In this document: positions 1-6,726 of the stretch, piece after piece
Layout: each line of letters begins with the position of its first letter
Position numbering within the stretch: the stretch's first letter is position 1
Assembly (NCBI GenBank): GCA_029939785.1
Contig: JAOZSG010000109.1
Coordinates: 1 to 9,920, forward strand
DNA length: 9,920 nucleotides
Source of the DNA: Fidelibacterota bacterium
GTDB lineage: Bacteria > Fidelibacterota > UBA2242 > JAFGTP01
Reading direction: 5' to 3'
The notes under the pieces: model-generated
The model's input: only the letters and a program-made list of their open reading frames with translations
Database searches by the model: none
Told to the model about the DNA's origin: nothing
Program-made: the position numbers and the translations under genes

Positions 1-55
1 TTCTACAAGTATCAGTGCTCCTGTTATCATTCTCGATTCTCCTAATACTGATCCT
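1..55 (+). repeat. 55-bp exact direct repeat, copy 1 (coding, at window edge)
   Basis: Bases 1-55 are identical to 1324-1378 and in the same reading frame; both copies encode STSISAPVIILDSPNTDP. The offset is 1323 bp, exactly 441 codons. Identity stops at base 56 (T here, A at 1379). The left limit is hidden by the window edge. Every synonymous site is identical, so the copies are recent, gene-converted, or an assembly product. Confidence 0.97.
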
Positions 56-1693
56 TTTGGTGGTGGTGGTGATGGACTATTTACCGTACTTGATACAGTA
101 AATATTGCTGATAATTTAACAAAGAATGTTGGTGGTATTGGTAATATCATTGCAGGAGTTGATGTTGATAATGATGGTAAAACAGAATTATACATGGTAA
201 ATGACAACTGGAATGATACAGCAGAAGAACTTGTACCTCGTATTTATAAGTATGAAAAAATTGGTCCAGAAGAATGGGAACTTGTTTGGCAGGCTATCCC
301 ACCTATCAATCTTGTTGATATGCAAAATACCTGGCCAACACTTTCACTTACCGACCTTGACAATGATGGTAAACAGGAACTTACATGGGGAGTTGTAAAT
401 AATACAGGAAACATTACAAATCCAGCCCGTATTCTTGTATATGAACATGCCGGTGATGATAATTTTGGTGTTGCGAATGGTGATGTTTGGGAACCAAATG
501 CTTCCTGGACTATTACTGATGAAGATGGTTTAAATATTAGACCGGTTAATTGGGAAATAGTGGATATTGATAATGACGGTGTTGATGAAATCGTTTTTGC
601 ATCCAGAAAATCAGATATAACTTGTGGAATTGCTTCAGTTAATGACATTCCAGATAATGGAGATGGATCTGAAACCTGGACAATGGAATTTGAACTACCT
701 GGTTTTGAAACATATAATGGTGATAATAAATGGGATGTTGCAGTACTTGGAAATAATGCATATTTCTTTGATGAAGTAGAAATTTCAAAAGTCAGTTGGA
801 ATGGATCTGGATATGTATATACCAGCCTTCCACCTTTACCTGGCGGAATATCTTTTGATGCTATTCAGGTATGTGATATTGATGGCAATGGTACTTTGGA
901 AATGATTACCGGTGAATATTCTTATGGTGATGGTACTCGTAATTTATGGTTATTAGAAGAAGATGGCGATGCTTTAAAAAGAACACCTTTAGTTGATATT
1001 AATGGTGCTGAACTACTCAATGGTGGTCGTTTAATCGGTGGAGCACAAGGTGATATCGATGCTGATGGAAAAATGGATTTTGTTTTTGGTTCACGTTTTA
1101 GTGGTGCACCAAACGGTATGATTTTCCGTTTCGAATATCAGGGTGGCTCTATTGATAATGGTGCAAACTGGGAATTATCAATCATTGATAGTGCTTATGC
1201 ATATATTGACCTGGCCAGTGGTGGTGTATGGAATGTAATTGAAATTGCTAACGTTGATGATGATAAAGGCTTAGAAGTACTTTATACATCCAGTTCTTCT
1301 ATTCCATATTCCTCTGAATTTCCTTCTACAAGTATCAGTGCTCCTGTTATCATTCTCGATTCTCCTAATACTGATCCTATTACAGCAATTGATAATAAAA
1401 TTCAGGTTGTTTCTGGCTATGAATTATCTCCTGCTTATCCTAATCCATTCAATCCTAGTACAACTATCGATTTTAAGATTCCAATTCATGAAAATGTAAG
1501 TCTTACTATTTTTAATATTCGTGGTGAAAAAGTGGCTACTTTAGTTCAAAATCAAAAACTAAGAGCAGGTCAACATTCATATATTTGGAATGGAAAAAAT
1601 AGCAATGGAAACATAGTTTCAACAGGTATCTATATTTATCAGTTGAAAACACCAAACTTCAATACAATTAAACGTATGACATTTGTAAAATAA
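1..1693 (+). CDS. Large FG-GAP/VCBS-repeat surface protein with T9SS-type C-terminal sorting domain (5' end missing)
   Basis: The frame is open from base 2 to the TAA at 1691-1693, giving 563 visible codons with no start in the window. The ATG at 194 is internal, because motif-bearing sequence continues upstream of it. Six Asp-rich loops of the DxDxDG type are visible: DVDNDGKTE (from base 161), DLDNDGKQE, DIDNDGVDE, DIDGNGTLE, DIDADGKMD and NVDDDKGLE. They are regularly spaced, and a possible degenerate seventh lies between the third and fourth. This is the pattern of FG-GAP/VCBS beta-propellers, whose loops bind calcium. A Ser-rich linker follows, then a tail from base 1418 with YELSPAYPNPFNPSTTI and a C-terminal KRMTFVK, matching FlgD-like/type IX sorting domains. 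The protein is therefore probably exported and cell-surface attached or released. Ligand and enzymatic activity, if any, are unknown. The 18 codons at the left edge recur near the C-terminus, so the full protein probably carries at least two modules of about 441 residues. Confidence 0.85.
   Translation, partial: STSISAPVIILDSPNTDPFGGGGDGLFTVLDTVNIADNLTKNVGGIGNIIAGVDVDNDGKTELYMVNDNWNDTAEELVPRIYKYEKIGPEEWELVWQAIPPINLVDMQNTWPTLSLTDLDNDGKQELTWGVVNNTGNITNPARILVYEHAGDDNFGVANGDVWEPNASWTITDEDGLNIRPVNWEIVDIDNDGVDEIVFASRKSDITCGIASVNDIPDNGDGSETWTMEFELPGFETYNGDNKWDVAVLGNNAYFFDEVEISKVSWNGSGYVYTSLPPLPGGISFDAIQVCDIDGNGTLEMITGEYSYGDGTRNLWLLEEDGDALKRTPLVDINGAELLNGGRLIGGAQGDIDADGKMDFVFGSRFSGAPNGMIFRFEYQGGSIDNGANWELSIIDSAYAYIDLASGGVWNVIEIANVDDDKGLEVLYTSSSSIPYSSEFPSTSISAPVIILDSPNTDPITAIDNKIQVVSGYELSPAYPNPFNPSTTIDFKIPIHENVSLTIFNIRGEKVATLVQNQKLRAGQHSYIWNGKNSNGNIVSTGIYIYQLKTPNFNTIKRMTFVK
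1324..1378 (+). repeat. 55-bp exact direct repeat, copy 2 (module end before sorting domain)
   Basis: This is the second copy of the sequence at 1-55. It lies at the end of the visible propeller module, just before the linker into the C-terminal sorting domain. After it, copy 1 continues into a Gly-rich linker, (GGT)4 at 59-70, and a new propeller module, whereas this copy continues into TAIDNKIQ and the sorting tail. The repeat thus marks a module boundary. Confidence 0.97.
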
Positions 1694-1715
1694 AGTGTTA
1701 TAAAATATAATTCAA

Positions 1716-1747
1716 TGAAACAGGGACACATGTCCCTGTTTTTTTTT
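1716..1747 (+). terminator. Rho-independent terminator of the surface-protein gene
   Basis: The arms AACAGGGAC and GTCCCTGTT form a perfect 9-bp stem around the loop ACAT. Upstream A residues can pair with part of the run of nine T at 1739-1747. The hairpin lies about 25 bases after the TAA at 1691-1693. It should end the upstream transcript and separate it from the dUTPase-cellulase unit. Confidence 0.88.
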
Positions 1748-1868
1748 ACATGATTTTTAATCTAATCAATTCCTTGCACTGCATTCTGTATTAAATTAAA
1801 TTCCCAATGTTAATAAGACAACAGGTAGTGTCATTCGCTATTTGGCGAAAAAAAAACGAAACAGAAGC

Positions 1869-1951
1869 AGGATAAACATAATAATCAGGATAAGAATTTT
1901 TTTTACATTTATTAGATAAATACTATTATTTCTGTCTATAAAATAGGATAA
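1869..1951 (+). repeat. Three AGGATAA direct repeats upstream of dut
   Basis: AGGATAA occurs at 1869-1875, 1887-1893 and 1945-1951. The first two are 18 bp apart, close to two helical turns. The first and third extend to AGGATAAAC. The third sits just before the dut start and may double as its weak ribosome binding site. The group flanks the candidate promoter, so it could be a regulator site, but 7-mers in AT-rich spacers also recur by chance. Confidence 0.3.
1902..1929 (+). promoter_or_regulatory. Candidate sigma-70-like promoter for dut-GH9
   Basis: TTTACA (1902-1907) and TATTAT (1924-1929) are separated by 16 bases, each one mismatch from the TTGACA/TATAAT consensus. They lie 28 bases before the dut ATG and downstream of the terminator, so a promoter is expected in this spacer. 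AT-rich DNA gives many chance matches, and the sigma specificity of this organism is unknown. Confidence 0.35.
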
Positions 1952-1956
1952 ACCAA

Positions 1957-2454
1957 ATGAATAAAATCAGAGGCTTTGAAAAAATTAGTTTTTCACAATT
2001 CCGTAATGATATCAAACTATTACCAGAAGATAAATATGGTAATATAAAGTTACCTCACAGGGCAACAACTCACTCAGCAGGATATGATATATTTGCTCTT
2101 GAAGATATTATAATTAATCCTAATGAAATGAAAACAATTCCAACTGGAATAAAAGCCTATATGCAAAATGATGAATGGTTTTCAATTCATGTGCGAAGTG
2201 GTCACGGATTCAAATTTAATATTCGTCTAAAAAATCAGGTTGGTATTATCGATGCTGATTATTATAATAATCAAAAAAATGAAGGTCATATATTCATTGC
2301 TTTACAGAATGAAGGAACCAAAACTCTTACAATAAACAAAGGTGAAGCTTTTGCACAGGGTATTTTTCATAAATATTTGGTAATTGATAATGATAGTACA
2401 AATTTATCAAGAAATGGTGGATTTGGATCAACAGATGAAAACAATATTATATGA
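1957..2454 (+). CDS. dut: dUTP diphosphatase (trimeric dUTPase family)
   Basis: This 165-residue protein hydrolyses dUTP to dUMP and pyrophosphate in the cytosol, supplying dTMP synthesis and keeping uracil out of DNA. All five dUTPase motifs are visible in order: AGYDIFA (41-47); VRSGHGF (79-85); GIIDADYY (96-103), with the presumed catalytic Asp99 and the uracil-stacking Tyr102; KGEAFAQG (128-135); and RNGGFGST (152-159). The DYYNN...NEGHI form of motif 3 and the IRGFEKISF N-terminus recall the dUTPase subtype familiar from Firmicutes and phages rather than the short E. coli form; this is a recollection, not an alignment. A weak AGGA lies 8 bases before the ATG. The stop codon overlaps the start of the GH9 gene (ATGA), so the two are probably translated from one message, an unexpected pairing. 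Confidence 0.9.
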   Translation: MNKIRGFEKISFSQFRNDIKLLPEDKYGNIKLPHRATTHSAGYDIFALEDIIINPNEMKTIPTGIKAYMQNDEWFSIHVRSGHGFKFNIRLKNQVGIIDADYYNNQKNEGHIFIALQNEGTKTLTINKGEAFAQGIFHKYLVIDNDSTNLSRNGGFGSTDENNII

Positions 2455-4142
2455 AAAAAATAATTTATGCACTAATATACATTTTTATACTAACTAATTT
2501 TATATATGCACAAATAGCAGTGAATCAGATTGGTTATTTCCCAAAATCCCAAAAATATGTTTTCTTTACAACTCCTGTTGAATCTTATTCTATAGTTAAC
2601 GACAAAACTTACGAATCGGTCTATCAGGGAAAAACAGAACTCTGGAAAAGTAATGATCCGTCAACAGGTCATACTGTTTATAGAGGTGATTTTTCTGATT
2701 TTATAAAAAAAGGAACATATTATATTCAAACTGAAAACATTGAAAAATCGATAAAATTTTCAATTGGAAATTTTGTTTATGACGAATTATATAATAAATC
2801 CTTAAAATCCTTTTATATACAAAGATGCGGAATAAAACTTGAGAGCAAATTCGCCGGTGAATTTGCTCATGATGCATGTCATTTGAATGATGGTTTTTAT
2901 CATTCTTTGACTGGTAAAACAGGAACTCGGAAAGTTGTTGGTGGTTGGCATGATGCAGGAGATTATGGAAAATATATTGTAAATGGTGCATATTCCGTTG
3001 CAGTAATGCTTACTGGATACGAATTATTTCCAGCAGGATTTCAAAGTGATAATATTGGTATTCCAGAAAGTGGAAACAATATTCCTGATTATCTTGATGA
3101 ATGTCAGTTTGAATTGAAATGGATGTTGACAATGCAGGATGAAGATGGTGGCCTATTTCATAAAGTAACAGAAAAGGCGTTTCAGACACTGGATTTGAAA
3201 CCAAATGAAGATAAAAAGCAGCAATTTATAGTAATTAAAACAACTACTGCTACTGCGGACTTTGCTATTGTAATGGCACAGGCAGGTAGAATATATAAGC
3301 AATATGATAAAAAATTTGCTAAGAAGTGTAAAAAATCAGCTTTAAAAGCATGGGAATATCTTGAAAACAATCCAACCATTATCCCGGAAGGTGGTTTTAA
3401 AAATCCTGAAGATATTCATACAGGTCAATATGGTGATTTGGATGATAGTGATGAACGCTTTTGGGCAGCAGTTGAATTATATAGAACTTTTAAGAAAAAG
3501 AAATTCAATAATTATATCCTACAGAATATTAAAAAATTAAAACTATGTCCTGAGGAAATTACATGGCTTCAAGTTTCAGCATTTGCTGCAATAAATTATC
3601 TAAAATTTACAAAAGGCTCTGAGTGTGAAGAAACAAAAAATTATATCAAACAAGAACTGCATAAGTTTTGTGAAAAAATGTTAGCAAAACGAAATAATAA
3701 TGGTTATCAGGTTTTATTAAATCCGGGTGATTACAAATGGGGATCATTACAATTGGCTCTAAATGCAGGATTTCCATTATTGGTGGGTGCTCAGGAATTT
3801 AATGACGATAGATATAAAGAAGTTGCACTTGATCAATTAAATTATGTCTTGGGAGCAAATGGGATGAATTTTTCCTTTGTAACAGGATTTGGTGAAAAAT
3901 CAGCAACAAATGTACATAATAGAATTTGTTCTTTAACAGATAATTGGGATATCTATCCAGGATTCCTGGTTGGTGGTCCAAATGAAGATTTACAGGATGA
4001 TATATTAAAAGAACAATTTATCAATACGACACCAGGTTTGTGTTATATAGATACTCGTGATAGTTATGCATCAAATGAAACCTGTATAAATTGGAATGCA
4101 ATTCTTGTAGTGTATGCCGGATATATGAAAGGTATGCACTAA
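2451..4142 (+). CDS. Secreted glycoside hydrolase family 9 endoglucanase
   Basis: This 563-residue enzyme should cleave beta-1,4-glucan (cellulose or mixed-linkage glucan) by the inverting GH9 mechanism. Residues 1-20 form a Sec signal peptide with a likely cut at IYA|Q. An Ig-like CelD_N domain follows, starting IAVNQIGYFPKSQKYVF, up to about residue 105. The (alpha/alpha)6 catalytic domain fills the rest. GGWHDAGDYGKY carries the catalytic Asp pair (Asp168/Asp171). GNNIPDYLDE (209-218), DSDERFWAAVELY (332-344), the FVTGFGEKSATNVHNR block (His489, Arg491) and GFLVGGPNE follow. SYASNETCINWNA holds the probable acid Glu543. No carbohydrate-binding module, lipobox or T9SS tail is present, unlike the protein upstream, so it is probably periplasmic or exported by another route. 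Its start overlaps the dut stop. There is no clear Shine-Dalgarno sequence, so coupled translation is likely. The signal peptide fixes the start. Confidence 0.95.
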   Translation: MKKIIYALIYIFILTNFIYAQIAVNQIGYFPKSQKYVFFTTPVESYSIVNDKTYESVYQGKTELWKSNDPSTGHTVYRGDFSDFIKKGTYYIQTENIEKSIKFSIGNFVYDELYNKSLKSFYIQRCGIKLESKFAGEFAHDACHLNDGFYHSLTGKTGTRKVVGGWHDAGDYGKYIVNGAYSVAVMLTGYELFPAGFQSDNIGIPESGNNIPDYLDECQFELKWMLTMQDEDGGLFHKVTEKAFQTLDLKPNEDKKQQFIVIKTTTATADFAIVMAQAGRIYKQYDKKFAKKCKKSALKAWEYLENNPTIIPEGGFKNPEDIHTGQYGDLDDSDERFWAAVELYRTFKKKKFNNYILQNIKKLKLCPEEITWLQVSAFAAINYLKFTKGSECEETKNYIKQELHKFCEKMLAKRNNNGYQVLLNPGDYKWGSLQLALNAGFPLLVGAQEFNDDRYKEVALDQLNYVLGANGMNFSFVTGFGEKSATNVHNRICSLTDNWDIYPGFLVGGPNEDLQDDILKEQFINTTPGLCYIDTRDSYASNETCINWNAILVVYAGYMKGMH

Positions 4143-4178
4143 ATATGATGAAACCGTAAAAAGAAATTTTCAAATTTA

Positions 4179-4223
4179 CAACGACCTCCGCTGTGTTGTG
4201 CGAAACATCGTGAAGCATGGCAG
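4179..4223. other. GC-rich island in the GH9-GH94 spacer
   Basis: These 45 bases are about 55% G+C (25 of 45) inside a spacer and genome region near 30%. They contain weak inverted-repeat potential: GCTGTG can pair with CATGGC using two G-U pairs, and TGTT with AACA around GTGCGA. No T-tract follows, so this is not an obvious terminator. It may be a dispersed intergenic repeat or a structured leader or processing element; I do not recognise it. Confidence 0.4.
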
Positions 4224-4230
4224 TTAGTTT

Positions 4231-4260
4231 TTGACTTTTTACGAATCTGTCAAATATTAC
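4231..4260 (+). promoter_or_regulatory. Candidate promoter for GH94-sulfatase unit
   Basis: TTGACT (4231-4236) and TATTAC (4255-4260) are 18 bases apart, resembling -35 and -10 boxes. They would put transcription start roughly 15 bases before the GH94 ATG. The purine-rich AAAAGAGAA at 4268-4276 is the likely weak ribosome binding site. The 140-base gap after the GH9 gene makes an internal promoter plausible, but read-through from upstream cannot be excluded. Confidence 0.35.
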
Positions 4261-4282
4261 AACATAGAAAAGAGAATATATT

Positions 4283-6724
4283 ATGAAATATGGATTTTTC
4301 GATGATAAAAATAAAGAATATGTAATTACAAGACCGGATACTCCATTACCATGGATTAATTATCTTGGCAATGAAGATTTTTTTGGAATTATTTCCAATA
4401 CAGCCGGTGGATATTCTTTTTACCAGGATGCAAAATTACGCCGGCTTACACGTTACAGATACAATTCAATTCCAATGGATAACAACGGTCGTTATCTATA
4501 TATTCAGGATGGTGACGAAAAATGGACTCCAATGTGGAAACCAATGAGAATTGACCTGGATAAATACGAATGCCGTCATGGACTTGGATATACAACTATT
4601 ACAGGAAGAAAAAATGATGTAGAAATTACAATTACTTTTTTTATTCCCAATGGATATAAAATCGAACTTTGGAATGTATCTGTCAGGAATCTCAGTAACA
4701 AAAGGAAAAATCTCCGTATGTGGAGTTTTATAGAATGGGCTCTTTGGGATGCTTTGGATGATATGACAAATTTTCAGCGTAATTTATCTATAGGTGAAGT
4801 CGAGATTGAAGGCTCTGCTATTTTTCATAAAACTGAATATCGTGAACGCAGAAATCATTATGCCTATTTTGCAGTAAATAGAGAAATTTCCGGTTATGAC
4901 ACAAATCGAGATGATTTTGTAGGAATGTATAATGGACTGGAAATGCCAAATGTTATAAAAACTGGTGAATGCAAAAATAGTACAGCTTATGGTTGGGCTC
5001 CAATTGGTTCACACCAGATTGATATGGACATTGAAGCCGGTGGTGAAGAAAAAATGACTTTTATGCTGGGCTATGCAGAGAATGATAATGACAAAAAATT
5101 CATTGCCCCAAATGTGATTAATAAAATTGAATTCGATAAAATATATACAATATTTAAAGATACAAATAATGCTGATAAAGCTTTAAATAAACTGAAAGCA
5201 AAATGGGAAGAATGGCTATCAATCTATCAGGCTGAAACAAAAGATACTCAAGTAAATCGTGCAGTAAATATATGGAATCAATATCAGTGCATGGCGACTT
5301 TGAACTTTTCAAGAGCAACCTCATTTTTTGAATCTGGAATTGGTAGAGGAATGGGATATCGTGATTCAAATCAGGATATCCTTGGCTATGTTCATTATCA
5401 ACCTAAAAGAGCTCGTCAAAGAATTTTAGATATTGCATCTACTCAATTATCTAATGGTACTTGTTTTCACCAATATCAGCCATTGACAAAAAAGGGTAAT
5501 GCCGAAATTGGTGGTGGTTTTATGGACGATCATCTGTGGTTGATCTTATCTACAACTGCTTATTTGAAAGAAACTGGTGATTTCACAATTCTTAACGAAA
5601 AAATCGGATATGCAGATATTGATGAGAAACATGAAACTCTCATGGATCATTTAGAATTGTCTATTAATTTTACAATGACAAATTTAGGACCTCACAGCTT
5701 ACCATTAATTGGTCATGCAGATTGGAATGATTGTTTAAATTTAAATTGTAATTCTGAAACTCCGGGTGAAAGTTTTCAATTAGCACAAGATTCTGGTGAC
5801 AGCAAAACTGCTGAATCAATAATGATTGCCGGACTTTTTTGTCGTGCATGTGATGATCTTGAATCAATTTATAAAGAGTTGAAAAAAGATAAATTAGCAA
5901 CCGAAACAGGCAGAAAAGCAGAAAATATGCGACAGACAATCTACAAACATGGATGGGATGGTAAATGGTTTAAACGTGCTTATGACGGTAATGGAAATGT
6001 TATCGGATCTAAAGAATGTGATGAAGGGAAAATTTATATAGAAAGTCAAGGTTGGTGTATTTTAGGAAAAGCAGGTCTTCAAAATGGATTTGCAAAAAAA
6101 GCATTAGAAAGTACAAAAAGATATCTTTTCGAGCCAAATGGCATAAAACTACTACAACCAGCATATCAGACCTATCACAAAAATCTGGGTGAAGTAAGTT
6201 CTTATCCTCCGGGCTATAAAGAAAATGCAGGTATATTTACACATAATAATACATGGATTCAGATTGCTGAAACTTTAGTCGGTAATGGCGATCAGGCAAT
6301 GGAATACTACAAAAGTATTCTACCTTCATCAAAAGAAGATCAGATAGACACTTACAAAGTTGAACCTTATGTTTACAGCCAAATGACAGCCGGATGTGAC
6401 GCTCCAACTCCCGGTGAAGGTAAAAATTCATGGTTAACCGGAACAGCTGCATGGTCCTTTGTCGCAATTTCACAAAATATTCTTGGTGTTCAACCTGAGT
6501 TTGAAGGTTTAAAAATTGATCCTTGTATTCCAAAAGATTGGAATGAATTTAAGGTCTATAGAAAATTCCGAAATACTACTTATAATATTCTGGTAACAAA
6601 TCCGGATAATATTTCCAAAGGCGTAAAATCTATAGAGGTTGATGGAAAAACAATCAAAGGAAATATTCTACCAATTTTCGATGACAATAAGGTCCATAAT
6701 ATTAAAGTTATTATGGGAGAGTAA
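4283..6724 (+). CDS. Cellobiose phosphorylase (GH94)
   Basis: This 813-residue cytosolic enzyme has the usual length for cellobiose phosphorylases and no signal peptide. It should convert cellobiose plus phosphate to alpha-glucose-1-phosphate and glucose. The N-terminus (MKYGFFDDKNKEYVITRPDT, then PWINYLG, NTAGGYSFYQDA and RRLTRYRYN) strongly recalls clostridial cellobiose phosphorylases. An N-terminal beta-sandwich runs to about residue 290, and a linker leads into the (alpha/alpha)6 barrel. SGIGRGMGYRDSNQD (351-365) contains the Arg355 and Asp361 expected at the phosphate and substrate sites. HADWNDCLNL contains the probable catalytic acid Asp483. PPGYKENAGIFTH (642-654) supplies a phosphate-site His654. 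GEGKNSWLTGTAAW (711-724) completes the core; residue roles are by analogy with characterised GH94 enzymes. Cellodextrin or other beta-glucoside phosphorylase activity is less likely. Only 2 bases separate it from the sulfatase gene. Confidence 0.94.
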   Translation: MKYGFFDDKNKEYVITRPDTPLPWINYLGNEDFFGIISNTAGGYSFYQDAKLRRLTRYRYNSIPMDNNGRYLYIQDGDEKWTPMWKPMRIDLDKYECRHGLGYTTITGRKNDVEITITFFIPNGYKIELWNVSVRNLSNKRKNLRMWSFIEWALWDALDDMTNFQRNLSIGEVEIEGSAIFHKTEYRERRNHYAYFAVNREISGYDTNRDDFVGMYNGLEMPNVIKTGECKNSTAYGWAPIGSHQIDMDIEAGGEEKMTFMLGYAENDNDKKFIAPNVINKIEFDKIYTIFKDTNNADKALNKLKAKWEEWLSIYQAETKDTQVNRAVNIWNQYQCMATLNFSRATSFFESGIGRGMGYRDSNQDILGYVHYQPKRARQRILDIASTQLSNGTCFHQYQPLTKKGNAEIGGGFMDDHLWLILSTTAYLKETGDFTILNEKIGYADIDEKHETLMDHLELSINFTMTNLGPHSLPLIGHADWNDCLNLNCNSETPGESFQLAQDSGDSKTAESIMIAGLFCRACDDLESIYKELKKDKLATETGRKAENMRQTIYKHGWDGKWFKRAYDGNGNVIGSKECDEGKIYIESQGWCILGKAGLQNGFAKKALESTKRYLFEPNGIKLLQPAYQTYHKNLGEVSSYPPGYKENAGIFTHNNTWIQIAETLVGNGDQAMEYYKSILPSSKEDQIDTYKVEPYVYSQMTAGCDAPTPGEGKNSWLTGTAAWSFVAISQNILGVQPEFEGLKIDPCIPKDWNEFKVYRKFRNTTYNILVTNPDNISKGVKSIEVDGKTIKGNILPIFDDNKVHNIKVIMGE
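6715..6721 (+). promoter_or_regulatory. Strong Shine-Dalgarno site for the sulfatase gene
   Basis: GGGAGAG sits inside the last codons of the GH94 gene and ends 5 bases before the ATG at 6727. It is the clearest ribosome binding site in the window and supports this start. With the 2-base gap it indicates coupled translation of the two genes. Confidence 0.7.
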
Positions 6725-6726
6725 AT

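Larger units (their letters stand above)
1748..1956. other. Spacer between the terminator and dut
   Basis: The region from the terminator to the dut start is AT-rich and non-coding. Besides the AGGATAA repeats and the promoter candidate it holds a short imperfect hairpin (TTCGC/GCGAA, 1834-1849) followed by an A-run on this strand, which has no clear function. No RNA gene was recognised. Confidence 0.6.

Noticed and set aside
59..70. (GGT)4 tract as a phase-variable repeat
   Set aside because: It is a trinucleotide run in frame, so slippage would only change a Gly linker length and not switch the gene off; four units is also too short.
194..196. ATG as the true start of the first protein
   Set aside because: The frame is open to the window edge, a propeller calcium-loop motif lies just upstream at 161-178, and no ribosome binding site or signal peptide follows this ATG.
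244..648. A 134-codon open frame on the minus strand inside the propeller gene
   Set aside because: It lies wholly antisense to a frame with clear propeller motifs, has no recognisable domain, and looks like an antisense by-product of the repetitive Asp/Gly codons.
1834..1849. Hairpin TTCGC/GCGAA followed by an A-run, as a possible terminator
   Set aside because: The stem is only 5 bp, and on the minus strand the T-run precedes the hairpin instead of following it, so it does not fit a terminator on either strand.
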